Shown here: piece by piece, positions 17,582 to 26,691 of the stretch
Layout: each line of letters starts with the position of its first letter
Numbering within the stretch: position 1 is the stretch's first letter
Assembly: GCA_900466945.1 (NCBI GenBank)
Contig: UBNV01000014.1
Coordinates: 22,706-86,705, forward strand
Length of the DNA: 64,000 bases
Source of the DNA: Hyphomicrobiales bacterium
GTDB taxonomy: Bacteria > Pseudomonadota > Alphaproteobacteria > Rhizobiales > Rhizobiaceae
Direction of reading: 5' to 3'
The notes under the pieces: generated by a model
Database searches by the model: none
What the model saw: the letters and a program-made list of their open reading frames with translations, nothing else
Told to the model about the DNA's origin: nothing
Made by a program: the position numbers and the translations under genes

Positions 17582-18874
17582 ATGTTGAAGCGTTTTATCC
17601 GCGACCGGCGCGGCAATTTTGGCATGATGACGGCGATTTTGTTCGTCCCCGTGATCGGCACTGCCGGCCTTGCCATCGACATCAGCAATGCCCTGATGGT
17701 GCGCGGCACCCTTCAGGCCGCCGCGGATTCCGCCGCGATTGCCGCTGTGGCCGAAACGTCTGCCGGCGTCCTTCAGGCCATGCAGTTGAAATCGGACGGA
17801 CAACTGACAGACGCCATCGCGGACGCGAAGAAGGTCTTCATGGGCCACGCAAAGATGTCGGACGACTATGAGCTGAAGGATTTCGACGTCGAAGTCGTCA
17901 AGACCGGGACGCAGCTCAAGGCAGTCTTCACCTTCAGCGCTTCCGTACCCACCACCCTGGCACGTATCCTCGGGCAACCGGATGTGACGGTTGCCGGCAA
18001 GGCGGAAGCCGTATTCCAGACCGATACTTTCCGCGACTTCTACCTGTTGCTCGACAACACGCCGTCCATGGGCGTCGGAGCCACTCCGACGGATGTAAAC
18101 AAGATGGTCGCCAACACTGGCGACAAATGCGCGTTTGCCTGCCACATCGTCAAGAATGGGGTAGAGGACATGAACAGTTATTACAATCTCGCCAAGAGGC
18201 TCGGCGTGACCATCCGCATCGACGTCGTGGCGCAGGCTACTGCTGCGCTCATGGACACGGCGAAGACATCGCGCAAGAGCTCCAACCAGTACCGCATGGC
18301 CGTCTATACCTTCGGCGAAAAAGCTGAGGATACCAAGCTTCTCGAGGTCGCTTCGCTCACCGACGACCTCGAAAATGTCCAGAGCAAGGCTTCGAAGATC
18401 GGCCTGATGTCCATCCCTAAACAGGGATATGACAACGACCAGCAGACCGATTTTGACCGTGCTCTGAAGAATGTCGGTGCCCTCATGGGGACAGCCGGAA
18501 CCGGCTCGTCGGCGGGCAATCCGGAAAAGATCCTCTTCTTCGTATCGGATGGTGTCGGTGACTCCTACAAACCCAGTTCCTGCACCAAGGCGACGACGGG
18601 CGGACGCTGCCAGGAGCCTATCGACACGACCCAGTGCGAAGTGCTGAAGAACAAGGGCTATCGGATCGCCGTCCTCTACACGACCTATTTGCCGCTTCCG
18701 ACAAACGACTGGTACAAGAAGTGGATCTCGCCGTTCCAGAACGAGATCCCGACCCGAATGCAGGCCTGCGCCTCGCCGGGCCTCTATTTCGAGGTCAGCC
18801 CGAGCCAGGGCATTGCGGACGCCATGAACGCCCTGTTCCTGAAGATCATTACCTCGCCGCGGCTGGCGAGCTGA
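17582..18874 (+). CDS. TadG-like pilus-assembly protein with VWA-type domain
   Basis: A 430-residue protein anchored by one N-terminal membrane segment. The start RDRRGNFGMMTAILFVPVIG is the TadE/TadG prepilin-like motif, followed by LQAAADSAAIAAV, both diagnostic. A von Willebrand factor A-like region covers about residues 150-425 with a degenerate MIDAS (LLLDNTPSMG, DxTxS) and FFVSDGVGD. Several Cys residues lie in the exported part. In rhizobia such proteins often stand alone, away from the tad/cpa cluster, as here. Function beyond Flp-pilus/tad association is unknown. Confidence 0.82.
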   Translation: MLKRFIRDRRGNFGMMTAILFVPVIGTAGLAIDISNALMVRGTLQAAADSAAIAAVAETSAGVLQAMQLKSDGQLTDAIADAKKVFMGHAKMSDDYELKDFDVEVVKTGTQLKAVFTFSASVPTTLARILGQPDVTVAGKAEAVFQTDTFRDFYLLLDNTPSMGVGATPTDVNKMVANTGDKCAFACHIVKNGVEDMNSYYNLAKRLGVTIRIDVVAQATAALMDTAKTSRKSSNQYRMAVYTFGEKAEDTKLLEVASLTDDLENVQSKASKIGLMSIPKQGYDNDQQTDFDRALKNVGALMGTAGTGSSAGNPEKILFFVSDGVGDSYKPSSCTKATTGGRCQEPIDTTQCEVLKNKGYRIAVLYTTYLPLPTNDWYKKWISPFQNEIPTRMQACASPGLYFEVSPSQGIADAMNALFLKIITSPRLAS

Positions 18875-18898
18875 CGGCGGCATAGATAAACCGTCTCG

Positions 18899-19990
18899 TC
18901 AGGGCCGCAGGGCAAGGCGGCGGAGCGAGACGGCGTTGTCTTCGCTGAAGATCAAGCCCTCGCGTTCAAAGGCTTGGCGTATCGAAACCAGCGATGCCGG
19001 ACGGGTGGTTCTTTCACCCTCCGCTTCGATCCGCCGGATCGACGACACGGACACGCCGGACTGGCGGGAGAGATCCTCAAGCGTCCATTGCAGCATGGCG
19101 CGTCCTGCGCGGATCTGCATCGGCGTCAGCGTTGCCTCGCCTGCAGGCTGTCCTTTTCCCGTTCCGGTGAAATCGCCATGGCGCAGGATCATGCCGAGCC
19201 ACTCGTGCGGGCGAGACCCCTTGTGGATGATGGGAACCGCCCGTGCGTGAAACCACTCGTATTCGCCATCGGCTTTCATGATCCGGTGATTGGCGACATA
19301 GGGTGAAAGCGTCGCCACGGCGTGCTGCCATGCGGCGATCACCGCTCCGCGATCATCGGGATGCAGGGCATTTACCCAGTTGCCGTTCAGGACTTCAGAT
19401 TCCGGTTGCCCCGTCAGCGCCGTCCAACCGTGAGAGAATACAGGCTCGCCACTGGCCGTTGCACGCCACTCCAGGGCCGCGACCGCACTGACAAGGGCGC
19501 GATAACGTCCCAGGCTTTCATCAAGCGCCTGCCGATTTTCCTGCAGCTGCGATATGTCGTTGAGAAGACCGACGGCTCGCGCCGGCCGCTGATCTGCATT
19601 GAGCACGACCTCGGATCGCAGCCGCACCCAGCGCACTGTGCTGTCGCTGCGAATGATGCGGAAGTCGCGGTTCACGGGCACCCCGGACCTGATCAGCGGC
19701 CAGATGTCTTCACATCGATTGCGGTCTTCAGGGTGAATTTGGTCGATGAGATCCATCAGGCTGAACAGTTTCGGGCTGTCGATGCCCATCACCCGCAAAA
19801 GTCCGGGGCTGCAGCTGCATTGTCCCGTCAGGAGATCGCAACTCCAAAAGCCAGCCGTGCCGCGCTCTTCGACCAGTTTTAGAAACTGTGCCGACGAAAC
19901 GCCGGGGATCGTTTGGCTGATACCGGAAAGTTCACCATCCTCGTCGACGTAAACATCAGCTTGGGTGGACGCGCCAAGAAAGTCGTTCAT
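18899..19990 (-). CDS. PAS-domain transcriptional regulator with C-terminal HTH
   Basis: A 363-residue cytoplasmic sensor-regulator. Two PAS domains are visible: about residues 35-150 (GFWSCDLLTGQCSCSPGLL, then IHPEDRNRCEDI and a PAC-like VRLRSEVVL) and about 165-290 (LHPDDRGAVIAAWQHA, EWFHARAVPI). A helix-turn-helix of the XRE type lies at about 308-350 (TPMQIRAGRAMLQWTLEDLS, SGVSVSSIRRIEAEG). No kinase or GGDEF output is present. The ligand and targets are unknown. Confidence 0.75.
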   Translation of the reverse strand: MNDFLGASTQADVYVDEDGELSGISQTIPGVSSAQFLKLVEERGTAGFWSCDLLTGQCSCSPGLLRVMGIDSPKLFSLMDLIDQIHPEDRNRCEDIWPLIRSGVPVNRDFRIIRSDSTVRWVRLRSEVVLNADQRPARAVGLLNDISQLQENRQALDESLGRYRALVSAVAALEWRATASGEPVFSHGWTALTGQPESEVLNGNWVNALHPDDRGAVIAAWQHAVATLSPYVANHRIMKADGEYEWFHARAVPIIHKGSRPHEWLGMILRHGDFTGTGKGQPAGEATLTPMQIRAGRAMLQWTLEDLSRQSGVSVSSIRRIEAEGERTTRPASLVSIRQAFEREGLIFSEDNAVSLRRLALRP

Positions 19991-20278
19991 TTCGGTTCAG
20001 TCTTATCCATCACGCTGCCGGCAGGTTGGGCTTGGGACATCACGCTGGCCAGCACTCCCTTCTCGAGGTCAGAAGCTAACGGTGCATGCTGCCGGGGACA
20101 AGTGTGAAGTAACACTTTGGTGACACGGACAGCCGTCAACACGAGCCCTCCCTTCAGGCCGCAGATGGAGATCGACCAGATCATTCATTCTATGTTTCAG
20201 GCACGGCGCTTGTGGTCCTTGCGGGTTCATGGCAGGAAGCCAGACGAAGGCCGAAAAGACAGTATGAGAGAGCCCTGA

Positions 20279-20449
20279 ATGTCGAACGTCATCAAGTTCG
20301 AGCGTCCGCCCGAGAACAAGCCACCGAAGCCGAAGAGGAGCCTTTCGCTGAACGCGCGGAGGATCCTGATTTGGGTCGGCATCGTTGCTGCATTTCTTCT
20401 TGCCTGGGCCTATTTCACATTTTTCGGTGCAGGAAGTGCTCCTGCCTAA
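20279..20449 (+). CDS. 56-residue single-pass membrane protein
   Basis: A short gene with normal rhizobial codon use. The product is a basic, proline-rich cytoplasmic head (FERPPENKPPKPKRS) followed by a single membrane span (about residues 29-49, ILIWVGIVAAFLLAWAYFTF) and a short Ala/Gly tail. Small proteins of this layout beginning MSNVIKFERPP are conserved in Rhizobiaceae to my knowledge; function unknown. The stop is the TAA at 20447. It is followed by the convergent sugar kinase gene. Confidence 0.65.
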   Translation: MSNVIKFERPPENKPPKPKRSLSLNARRILIWVGIVAAFLLAWAYFTFFGAGSAPA

Positions 20450-20477
20450 ACGCTACCGGCATCCTGGCAAGCCGGCG

Positions 20478-21392
20478 TCATGATCGCGTGGCCGCATTCG
20501 CCACCAGCGCGCCGCGAGCGCCGATTACCCTCGCTGCAAGTCGCGCCCCCGCAGTGATGGCGTCGGCGCTGCAAGCTCCTTGGAGTTCAGCGGCCAGATA
20601 ACCCGCATTGAAGCTGTCTCCGGCAGCCGTGGTATCGACAATACTCTCGGCCGGGGGAATGTGCACAATTTTGATCGTGCCATCGCCGGCGTCATAGGTC
20701 ACATCTGCCGGACCATTCTTGACGATCACACGCCTTGCGCCTTCTGCCCTGTAGCGTTTTGTCGTGGACGCGGGATCGCTGTCTCCGAACCAGGTCGCCT
20801 CGTCATCGAAGGACGGCAGGCACAGGTCACTGATAGCGGCCGCACGGTGGATCCAGTCACGCATGGTTTCAGAACTGTCCCAGAGACGCGGCCGAAGATT
20901 GGGATCGAAGGCCACCTTGCCACCACGGCCGGCGAACTGGCTGAGCGCTTCGATGAGGGCCAAGCGATCCTGATTCGGAAGGATCGCCAGCGTGATGCCA
21001 GACCAGTAGGCGAGATCGGCCCCATCAAGAGCGCGCGCGATTGCGGCCGGATCACCAGCAAGATTTCGCGCGGCGCTGTCGTTGCGCCAGTAGGTGAAGC
21101 TGCGCTCTCCGTCCTTCAGGGTAATATAGTAAAGGCCGATCGTCTTGTCGGCGAGGCGGCGGATATGGGCCGTGCCGATGCCTTCCATGTTGAGGAAGTC
21201 CAACATCCGGTCGGAAAGCCCATCCGTGCCGACTGCCGAGACGTAGTCGATACGCCAGTCCGGGCTAAGGCTCTGGCGCAGATAATATGCCGTGTTCAGC
21301 GTGTCGCCTGCGAATCCCATGCTGAGGGTTCCGGCCGTGCCGGTTTCCGAGAGCTCCCCCATGCATTCGCCAATGGCTACAATCCGTCCCAT
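20478..21392 (-). CDS. kdgK: 2-keto-3-deoxygluconate kinase (PfkB family)
   Basis: A 304-residue ribokinase/PfkB-family sugar kinase. The N-terminus IGECMGELSE and the G-D-T-x-N motif (FAGDTLNTAYYLRQ) match KDG kinases, which make KDPG for the Entner-Doudoroff pathway. The second PfkB signature DTTAAGDSFNAGYL (about residues 249-262) carries the catalytic Asp. Upstream is a remnant of a dehydrogenase C-terminus, suggesting that a hexuronate-type operon was once here. Specificity within PfkB is inferred from sequence style alone. Confidence 0.8.
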   Translation of the reverse strand: MGRIVAIGECMGELSETGTAGTLSMGFAGDTLNTAYYLRQSLSPDWRIDYVSAVGTDGLSDRMLDFLNMEGIGTAHIRRLADKTIGLYYITLKDGERSFTYWRNDSAARNLAGDPAAIARALDGADLAYWSGITLAILPNQDRLALIEALSQFAGRGGKVAFDPNLRPRLWDSSETMRDWIHRAAAISDLCLPSFDDEATWFGDSDPASTTKRYRAEGARRVIVKNGPADVTYDAGDGTIKIVHIPPAESIVDTTAAGDSFNAGYLAAELQGACSADAITAGARLAARVIGARGALVANAATRS

Positions 21393-21422
21393 GCCATGTC
21401 CTCTCCTACTTCCCCGTTCCGC

Positions 21423-21470
21423 TTAGCGCGCCAGCCAGCCACCGTCGACGGGGAATCCGGAAATTCTGGT
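21423..21470 (-). pseudogene. Remnant of a short-chain dehydrogenase C-terminus
   Basis: Read on the minus strand, the codons before the TAA at 21425-21423 give ISGFPVDGGWLAR, which closely resembles the last residues of SDR oxidoreductases (...VDGGW-x-A...). No start, Rossmann or catalytic motif is found upstream; the preceding 140 bp have stops in frame. It lies directly upstream of the KDG kinase, where a dehydrogenase is often encoded. Short, so uncertain. Confidence 0.4.
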
Positions 21471-21610
21471 GCAGAGCCGGCGCAGTTTTTATATATTATT
21501 GACGAGGCACGTCGGATCGAGCTGCTCGAAGGTCTGCAACGCGCGCCCGGCAGAGGCGGTTGCGCGCCACCCAGGCTAACGGTGCAATCAGGCCAGGCCG
21601 GACTACGCCG

Positions 21611-22414
21611 TCATTTCTCAGCGCAGATGGCGTAGCGGTGCTGTGTCGCTCGTTCCAGGCCCTTGAAGAAGGAGAAATTCCGGCGCTGCGCCCTGTGGAT
21701 CGCGGCCATGTCCTCGTCGATCGTGACCTTGGAGAAACCTGCTTCCTTCAACAGTTCGGCGACGGCATTGGCATGTGCTCCGCTGGAGAAATGCACACGA
21801 GAGAGAATGCTGGCGTGGGTCGTCGCCATCTCGGAATTCGGTGCGCCGTGCGTGGCATCCTTGGCCAGACCCAGGCGACTTGCCCAGGCCGTGAGCCGCT
21901 TCATCAGCTTGGTCAGCCTCGACGTATTCACGAAGTCGCCATCGACGATGAGCACCCTGCCGCCGACCTTGAGTACCCGGTGCCACTCGCGAAAGCAGGC
22001 AAGCGGATCGATTAGGGTCCAGACGAGGTGGCGATTCGTGATCACGTCGTATGTGTCGTCGGATTCCATTGTCCGCTCGGCGTCGCCCAGCAGGAAGCGG
22101 ATCTGGCGGCCGCGCGCCTTGGCCTTTGCCCGCGCGCGCTCGAGCATGGGTTCGGCCCAATCTAGCCCAGTGACCTTGAAACCGAGATCGTCCAGAAGAT
22201 GGGAGACGACCGCGGTGCCACAGGCGAGATCGAGCGCCGCACGCCCCTCTCCCGCCCCCAGGTGTTTGCGCAGCAGCGCATGCCAGGCTGCCCTTTCGTC
22301 TTCGGAGAAGATCTCGTGACCGGGCTGGCTGTCAAAGGTTTCGGCCCTGAGGGACCAATAGGCCTTGATTTCGTCGCGGAGGTCACGGTTGGGAATAGAG
22401 CTAACGGCTTGCAT
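21611..22414 (-). CDS. Class I SAM-dependent methyltransferase
   Basis: A 267-residue methyltransferase with motif I LDLACGTAVVSHLL (about residues 61-74), motif II-like acidic residue in VTGLDWAEPML, and DVITNRHLVWTL / VLKVGGRVLIVD as motifs IV-V/VI. The substrate is unknown. It is divergent from the metal-chelate ABC operon with 116 bp between them, so shared iron control and a role in handling the imported metal complex is an inference. Confidence 0.82.
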   Translation of the reverse strand: MQAVSSIPNRDLRDEIKAYWSLRAETFDSQPGHEIFSEDERAAWHALLRKHLGAGEGRAALDLACGTAVVSHLLDDLGFKVTGLDWAEPMLERARAKAKARGRQIRFLLGDAERTMESDDTYDVITNRHLVWTLIDPLACFREWHRVLKVGGRVLIVDGDFVNTSRLTKLMKRLTAWASRLGLAKDATHGAPNSEMATTHASILSRVHFSSGAHANAVAELLKEAGFSKVTIDEDMAAIHRAQRRNFSFFKGLERATQHRYAICAEK

Positions 22415-22471
22415 AGGCTGGATCTTTCGGAACAGGTCGATGAGGCTGGAACACTTCTAAAAGATATTTCT

Positions 22472-22486
22472 TGACTGGCGAAGTCA
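22472..22486. promoter_or_regulatory. Candidate iron-responsive (IRO/RirA) box
   Basis: TGA-N9-TCA (TGACTGGCGAAGTCA) matches the spacing of the IRO motif recognised by the rhizobial iron regulator RirA. Fifteen bases further left, GCTGGAA-CAC-TTCTAAA (22445-22461) has one good half of an Irr ICE box. Both lie between the methyltransferase and the binding-protein gene. Confidence 0.45.
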
Positions 22487-22530
22487 TAAAATCATAGTTC
22501 ACCTCACAATCACAAGCAGGAGAACTGATC

Positions 22531-23670
22531 GTGTTCAAAATGGAGAGGGTGGCGTCAGCCGCCGCGATTTCGCTCGTCCTTTTTTCAGGTGTCGCGCTGG
22601 CCGGCGAGACGGTGACGATCAAGGACATCACAGGTCGAGAAGTCGAAGTGAACGTTCCGGTTGAGCGCGTCATTCTGGGTGAAGGTCGCCAGATCTACTT
22701 CACCGCCGCCCTCGACACCGACAATCCCTTCGGCCGCGTCATCGGTTGGCGTGACGATTTCAAGAAGGCCGACCTCGACGGCTACAACATCTACCTGAAG
22801 AAATATCCGGAGATGGAGAAGATCCCGACCTTCGGCGGCATGAAGGACGGCACCTTCGATATCGAGCAGGCAGTCGCGCTGAAGCCCGACGTCATCATCA
22901 TGAACACGGAAGCGAAATCGGCGACCGAAGAGAGCGGCTATATCGAGAAGCTCGCCGCCGTCGGCATCCCACTCGTCTATATCGACTTCCGAGAGAAGCC
23001 CATGGAGCACACAGATGATTCCATGCGCATCATCGGCAAGCTATTCGGCAAGGAAGAACGCGCCGAGGAATTCGTGAAGTTCCACGACGAGCAGATCGCC
23101 AAGGTCACCGACGTTCTCTCAAAGCAGGCCGACCTCAACAAGCCGGTCGTCTTCATCGAGCGCGCCGGCGGCTATTCCGACGATTGCTGCATGTCCTTCG
23201 GCAACGAGAATTTCGGCAAGATGGTCGAGCTCGCCGGTGGCGTGAACATGGCGAAGGATTTCATCCCGGGCACCTTCGGGACGGTCAATCCTGAGCAGAT
23301 CATCGCCTCGAACCCCGACCAGGTCATCGTCACCGGCTCCAACTGGGAACTCTATGTTCCCGGCGGCAAGTGGGTCGGCGTCGGCCCGGGTGCTGACAAG
23401 GCGGAAGCAGCCCGCAAGCTCTCCGAGCTGATGAAGCGTCCCGGCTTTACCGACATCAAGGCTGTCAAGGACGGCAATGTTCACGCCATCTGGCACCAGT
23501 TCTACAACAGCCCGTACCAGTTCGTCGCCGTGCAGCAGATCGCAAAGTGGCTGCATCCGGACCTCTTCAAGGATGTCGATGCCGACGCCACCTTCAAGGA
23601 AATGCACGAGCGCTTCCTGCCTGTCAAATACCACCCTGGCTACTTCGCCTCGGTGAAGGCCGGGTCCTGA
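22531..23670 (+). CDS. Iron/siderophore-type ABC substrate-binding protein 1
   Basis: A 379-residue class III periplasmic binding protein (FecB/BtuF-like). Signal peptide to GVALA-GE (about residue 24); the mature part begins VTIKDITGREVEVNVP, the standard opening of ferric-siderophore and haem binding proteins. A Cys pair in DDCCMSFGNENFG (about residues 217-230) is shared with the next gene. The GTG start has AGGAG eight bases upstream; an ATG lies nine bases further in. Fe-chelate is the default guess; the ligand is not determinable. Confidence 0.85.
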   Translation: MFKMERVASAAAISLVLFSGVALAGETVTIKDITGREVEVNVPVERVILGEGRQIYFTAALDTDNPFGRVIGWRDDFKKADLDGYNIYLKKYPEMEKIPTFGGMKDGTFDIEQAVALKPDVIIMNTEAKSATEESGYIEKLAAVGIPLVYIDFREKPMEHTDDSMRIIGKLFGKEERAEEFVKFHDEQIAKVTDVLSKQADLNKPVVFIERAGGYSDDCCMSFGNENFGKMVELAGGVNMAKDFIPGTFGTVNPEQIIASNPDQVIVTGSNWELYVPGGKWVGVGPGADKAEAARKLSELMKRPGFTDIKAVKDGNVHAIWHQFYNSPYQFVAVQQIAKWLHPDLFKDVDADATFKEMHERFLPVKYHPGYFASVKAGS

Positions 23671-23727
23671 GAAACCAACCGGCGCCTCGCCAAGTGGCGC
23701 CGGATTTCCGACAAGGAAGACAGACTG

Positions 23728-24861
23728 ATGCTGACCAAGTTATTCGGGGCGTTTATCGCCCTTTCAACCGTTTTGGTGTCCCCGCTCTCGGCGGCTGAAA
23801 TCACCGACATTGCCGGACGCAAGGTCGAGATCGATCTGCCGGCCAAGCGTGTGCTGGTCGGCGAAGCCCGACAGATCCATACGATTGCGGCGCTGACCGG
23901 AGAGCATATGCTCGACCGGATCGTCGGATGGCGAGACGACTTCTTTTCCAAGGATGCCGACAGCTACACGGCTTATTCCGAGCGTTTCCCCGCTCTCGCT
24001 GACCTGCCCCGGTTCGGCTACGTGCCGAACAACACCTTCGATCTAGAGGCTGCAATCGCCCTTGCACCCGACGTGATCACGCTCAATCTGGAATCGCAGA
24101 AGGTCGCGGTCGAAAGCGGGATCGAGGAAAAGGCAGCTGCGGCCGGCATTGCCGTCGTCTATGTCGATTTCCGGGTCGATGCCAACAAAAACAGCGAAGA
24201 CAGCATCCGTATACTCGGCCAGATCTTCGGTGCCGATGCCAAGGCCGAGGAATTTATCGCCTATCGCCGGAAACAGGTGGCGCTGGTCGTCGACCGGCTC
24301 GCCCAGGCTCAGAACCTCGTCCGCCCGAAGGTCTTCATTGAGCGCGCGCCCGGCAATGACGGGGAGAACGGATGCTGCCGAAGCTTCGGCCCTTATAACT
24401 TCGGCGAGATGGTCGAACAGGCCGGCGGCCACAACATTGCCGCCGATGTCATCAAGACCACGTTCGGCAATCTCAATCTCGAACAGCTGATCGTCGACAA
24501 CCCCGATCATTACATTGCCACCGGATCCAATTGGGCGGCTGAATCCAAGACGCTCCGCTTCGTGCATGTGGGGCGCGGCGCCGATCTTCAGGCGGCCCGT
24601 GAGAAGCTTTCCACGCTGGTCGCGCGCACGGGGTTCAGCGAACTGAAGGCCGTCAAGACCGGCGAGGTCCATGCCGTCTGGCACCAGTTCTACGGCGTCC
24701 CGTATGAGTTCGTCGCCATTCAGCAGTTCGCAAAGTGGTTCCATCCGGACCTGTTCGCCGACTTGGATCCAGAGAAGACCTTCGAGGAGTTTCACAAGAC
24801 ATTCCTGCCGGTCGCTTACAAGCCAGGCTACTTCGTCTCGCTGAACGAGGAGACACACTGA
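23728..24861 (+). CDS. Iron/siderophore-type ABC substrate-binding protein 2
   Basis: A 377-residue paralogue of the preceding protein, collinear throughout (ITDIAGRKVEIDLP start, GWRDDF, HAVWHQFYG near residue 320, YKPGYFVSL end), with its own signal peptide. The Cys pair is kept in NGCCRSFGPYNFGEMVE. The two clearly arose by tandem duplication and then diverged substantially. They may serve two related ligands through one permease. Its stop overlaps the permease start by one base (TGATG). Confidence 0.85.
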   Translation: MLTKLFGAFIALSTVLVSPLSAAEITDIAGRKVEIDLPAKRVLVGEARQIHTIAALTGEHMLDRIVGWRDDFFSKDADSYTAYSERFPALADLPRFGYVPNNTFDLEAAIALAPDVITLNLESQKVAVESGIEEKAAAAGIAVVYVDFRVDANKNSEDSIRILGQIFGADAKAEEFIAYRRKQVALVVDRLAQAQNLVRPKVFIERAPGNDGENGCCRSFGPYNFGEMVEQAGGHNIAADVIKTTFGNLNLEQLIVDNPDHYIATGSNWAAESKTLRFVHVGRGADLQAAREKLSTLVARTGFSELKAVKTGEVHAVWHQFYGVPYEFVAIQQFAKWFHPDLFADLDPEKTFEEFHKTFLPVAYKPGYFVSLNEETH

Positions 24862-25928
24862 TGGCCATTGCCGCCGAAGCACCTGCATTGGCCGTGGGCC
24901 GCGAGCGCTACCGCGCCATCGCGGCCAAACGGATGGTCATCCTCTGCCTGCTGTTCCTCGCCCTTCTGCTCAGCGTAGCAGTCGATATGGCCTATGGCCC
25001 TGCCCGCTACACACTCTCAGAAGTCGTTGCAACGATCTGGGATCCCGCATCGGCGGGCAACCAGCTTCGGGTCGTCATCTGGGACATCCGCATGCCGATC
25101 GCTCTGATGGCCGTCACCGTGGGGGCCTGTCTGTCGCTTGCCGGCGCGCAGATGCAGACGATCCTCGCTAATCCGCTCGCCTCCCCCTTCACGCTCGGCA
25201 TTTCTGCGGCGGCCGGATTCGGTGCGGCGCTCGGACTGGTCGCCGGTGTCGCCGTCTTTCCGGCAGCCGTGCAATACATGGTGCCGATCAACGCCTTCCT
25301 GATGGCAATGCTCGCTTCCCTCTTCATCTACGGCGTATCGACCATGCGCGGCGTCACTGTCGAGACCATTGTTCTGCTCGGCATAGCCCTGGTCTTCACC
25401 TTCAATGCACTGCTGTCGCTGCTCGAATATCTTGCCTCGGAACAGGCGCTTGCGGCCGTGGTCTTCTGGACCATGGGCTCGCTCACCAAGGCGACTTGGG
25501 GCAAGGTAGCCGTGACCCTTGCAGTCCTCGTCTTCAGCGTTCCGCTATTTGCCCGCCGCGCCTGGGCGCTGACGGCCCTTCGCCTCGGGGATGACAAGGC
25601 TGCCTCCTTCGGTGTCAATGTGCGGGCACTCCGGCTGGAGACCATGCTGCTCGTCAGCCTGCTGGCAGCCATTCCGGTCTCTTTCGTCGGCACGATCGGC
25701 TTCATTGGCCTCGTCGGTCCGCATATCGCGCGCATGCTGCTCGGCGAAGACCAGCGCTTCTTCCTGCCGGGCTCCATTCTCTGCGGCGCGCTGCTTCTGT
25801 CGGTCACCTCGGTCGTCTCGAAGATGCTGATCCCCGGTGCCATCATGCCGATCGGCGTGATCACGGCACTCGTCGGCGTGCCCTTCTTCTTCTCCCTGAT
25901 CTTCACCAACAGGAGGCGCGCATGGTAG
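24861..25928 (+). CDS. FecCD-family ABC transporter permease
   Basis: Inner-membrane permease of 355 residues with about ten spans, of the iron-chelate/vitamin B12 type. Diagnostic segments are GACLSLAGAQMQTILANPLASPF-like sequence (about residues 90-110, here AGAQMQTILANPLASPF) and GFIGLVGPHIARMLLG (about residues 275-290). I take the ATG at 24861, overlapping the upstream stop. It overlaps the ATPase gene by seven bases. A single permease gene means a homodimer. Confidence 0.9.
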   Translation: MAIAAEAPALAVGRERYRAIAAKRMVILCLLFLALLLSVAVDMAYGPARYTLSEVVATIWDPASAGNQLRVVIWDIRMPIALMAVTVGACLSLAGAQMQTILANPLASPFTLGISAAAGFGAALGLVAGVAVFPAAVQYMVPINAFLMAMLASLFIYGVSTMRGVTVETIVLLGIALVFTFNALLSLLEYLASEQALAAVVFWTMGSLTKATWGKVAVTLAVLVFSVPLFARRAWALTALRLGDDKAASFGVNVRALRLETMLLVSLLAAIPVSFVGTIGFIGLVGPHIARMLLGEDQRFFLPGSILCGALLLSVTSVVSKMLIPGAIMPIGVITALVGVPFFFSLIFTNRRRAW

Positions 25929-26674
25929 CCCTCAGGCTCGAAGCGGTGGGCGCGCAATATGGCCGCCACCGCGTCTTCAGCGACATTACCACCGGTGACA
26001 TTGCAGGCGGCGCGCTGACAGCCGTGATCGGCCCCAATGCTGCAGGCAAATCGACTTTGTTCAAGCGTATTGCCGGTTTGCTCAAGGGAGAGGGCGTTGT
26101 CCATCTCTCCGGCGAGGAAAGCCTTCGGCCGATCTGTTACATGCCGCAGGATACTGGTGCCAATGCTGTGCTCACCGTCTATGAGAGCGTGCTTCTCGCC
26201 TCAAAGCAGGGATCGGGCTGGAAGGTTGCCGACGACGAGTTGGTGGACATCGACCGCATCCTCGCATCGCTCAGGATTTCAGACCTCGCCTTCCGCGATC
26301 TCGGCGAACTCTCCGGCGGCCAGCGCCAGCTGGTGGCCATTGCCCAGGCGCTCGTGCGCAAGCCAGAAGTGCTCTTGATGGACGAGCCGACATCGGCGCT
26401 CGACCTCTTCCGCCAGATCGAAGTCCTGCAATTCATGCGGGAGCTTGCAGGCCAAAGCGGCATTGCGATCCTGATCGCTCTGCACGATCTCAATCATGCG
26501 ATGCGGTACTGCGAACATGCGCTTGTCGTTGCAGACGGGCGGTTGATCGCGAGCGGGGCGACCGCGGATGTGATCACCCCTTCCCTGCTTCGGGATGTGT
26601 ACCGGGTCGACGCCCGCATCGAGGCCTGCACGCAAGGCCGGCCTCTCGTCATCGTGGACGCGGCTCTGGCATAA
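25922..26674 (+). CDS. Iron-chelate-type ABC transporter ATP-binding protein
   Basis: A 250-residue FecE/FhuC-like ATPase: Walker A GPNAAGKST (about residues 38-46), signature LSGGQRQLVAIAQAL, Walker B VLLMDEPTSALD, H-loop ALHDLNHAM. Last gene of the importer. A perfect hairpin spans its stop codon. Confidence 0.9.
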   Translation: MVALRLEAVGAQYGRHRVFSDITTGDIAGGALTAVIGPNAAGKSTLFKRIAGLLKGEGVVHLSGEESLRPICYMPQDTGANAVLTVYESVLLASKQGSGWKVADDELVDIDRILASLRISDLAFRDLGELSGGQRQLVAIAQALVRKPEVLLMDEPTSALDLFRQIEVLQFMRELAGQSGIAILIALHDLNHAMRYCEHALVVADGRLIASGATADVITPSLLRDVYRVDARIEACTQGRPLVIVDAALA

Positions 26675-26684
26675 GCCAGAGCCG
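26661..26684. terminator. Hairpin across the ATPase stop codon
   Basis: CGGCTCTGGC (26661-26670), ATAA loop containing part of the TAA stop, GCCAGAGCCG (26675-26684): a perfect 10-bp stem between convergent genes, probably a bidirectional terminator, though no long T-run follows. Confidence 0.6.
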
Positions 26685-26691
26685 GAACGAA

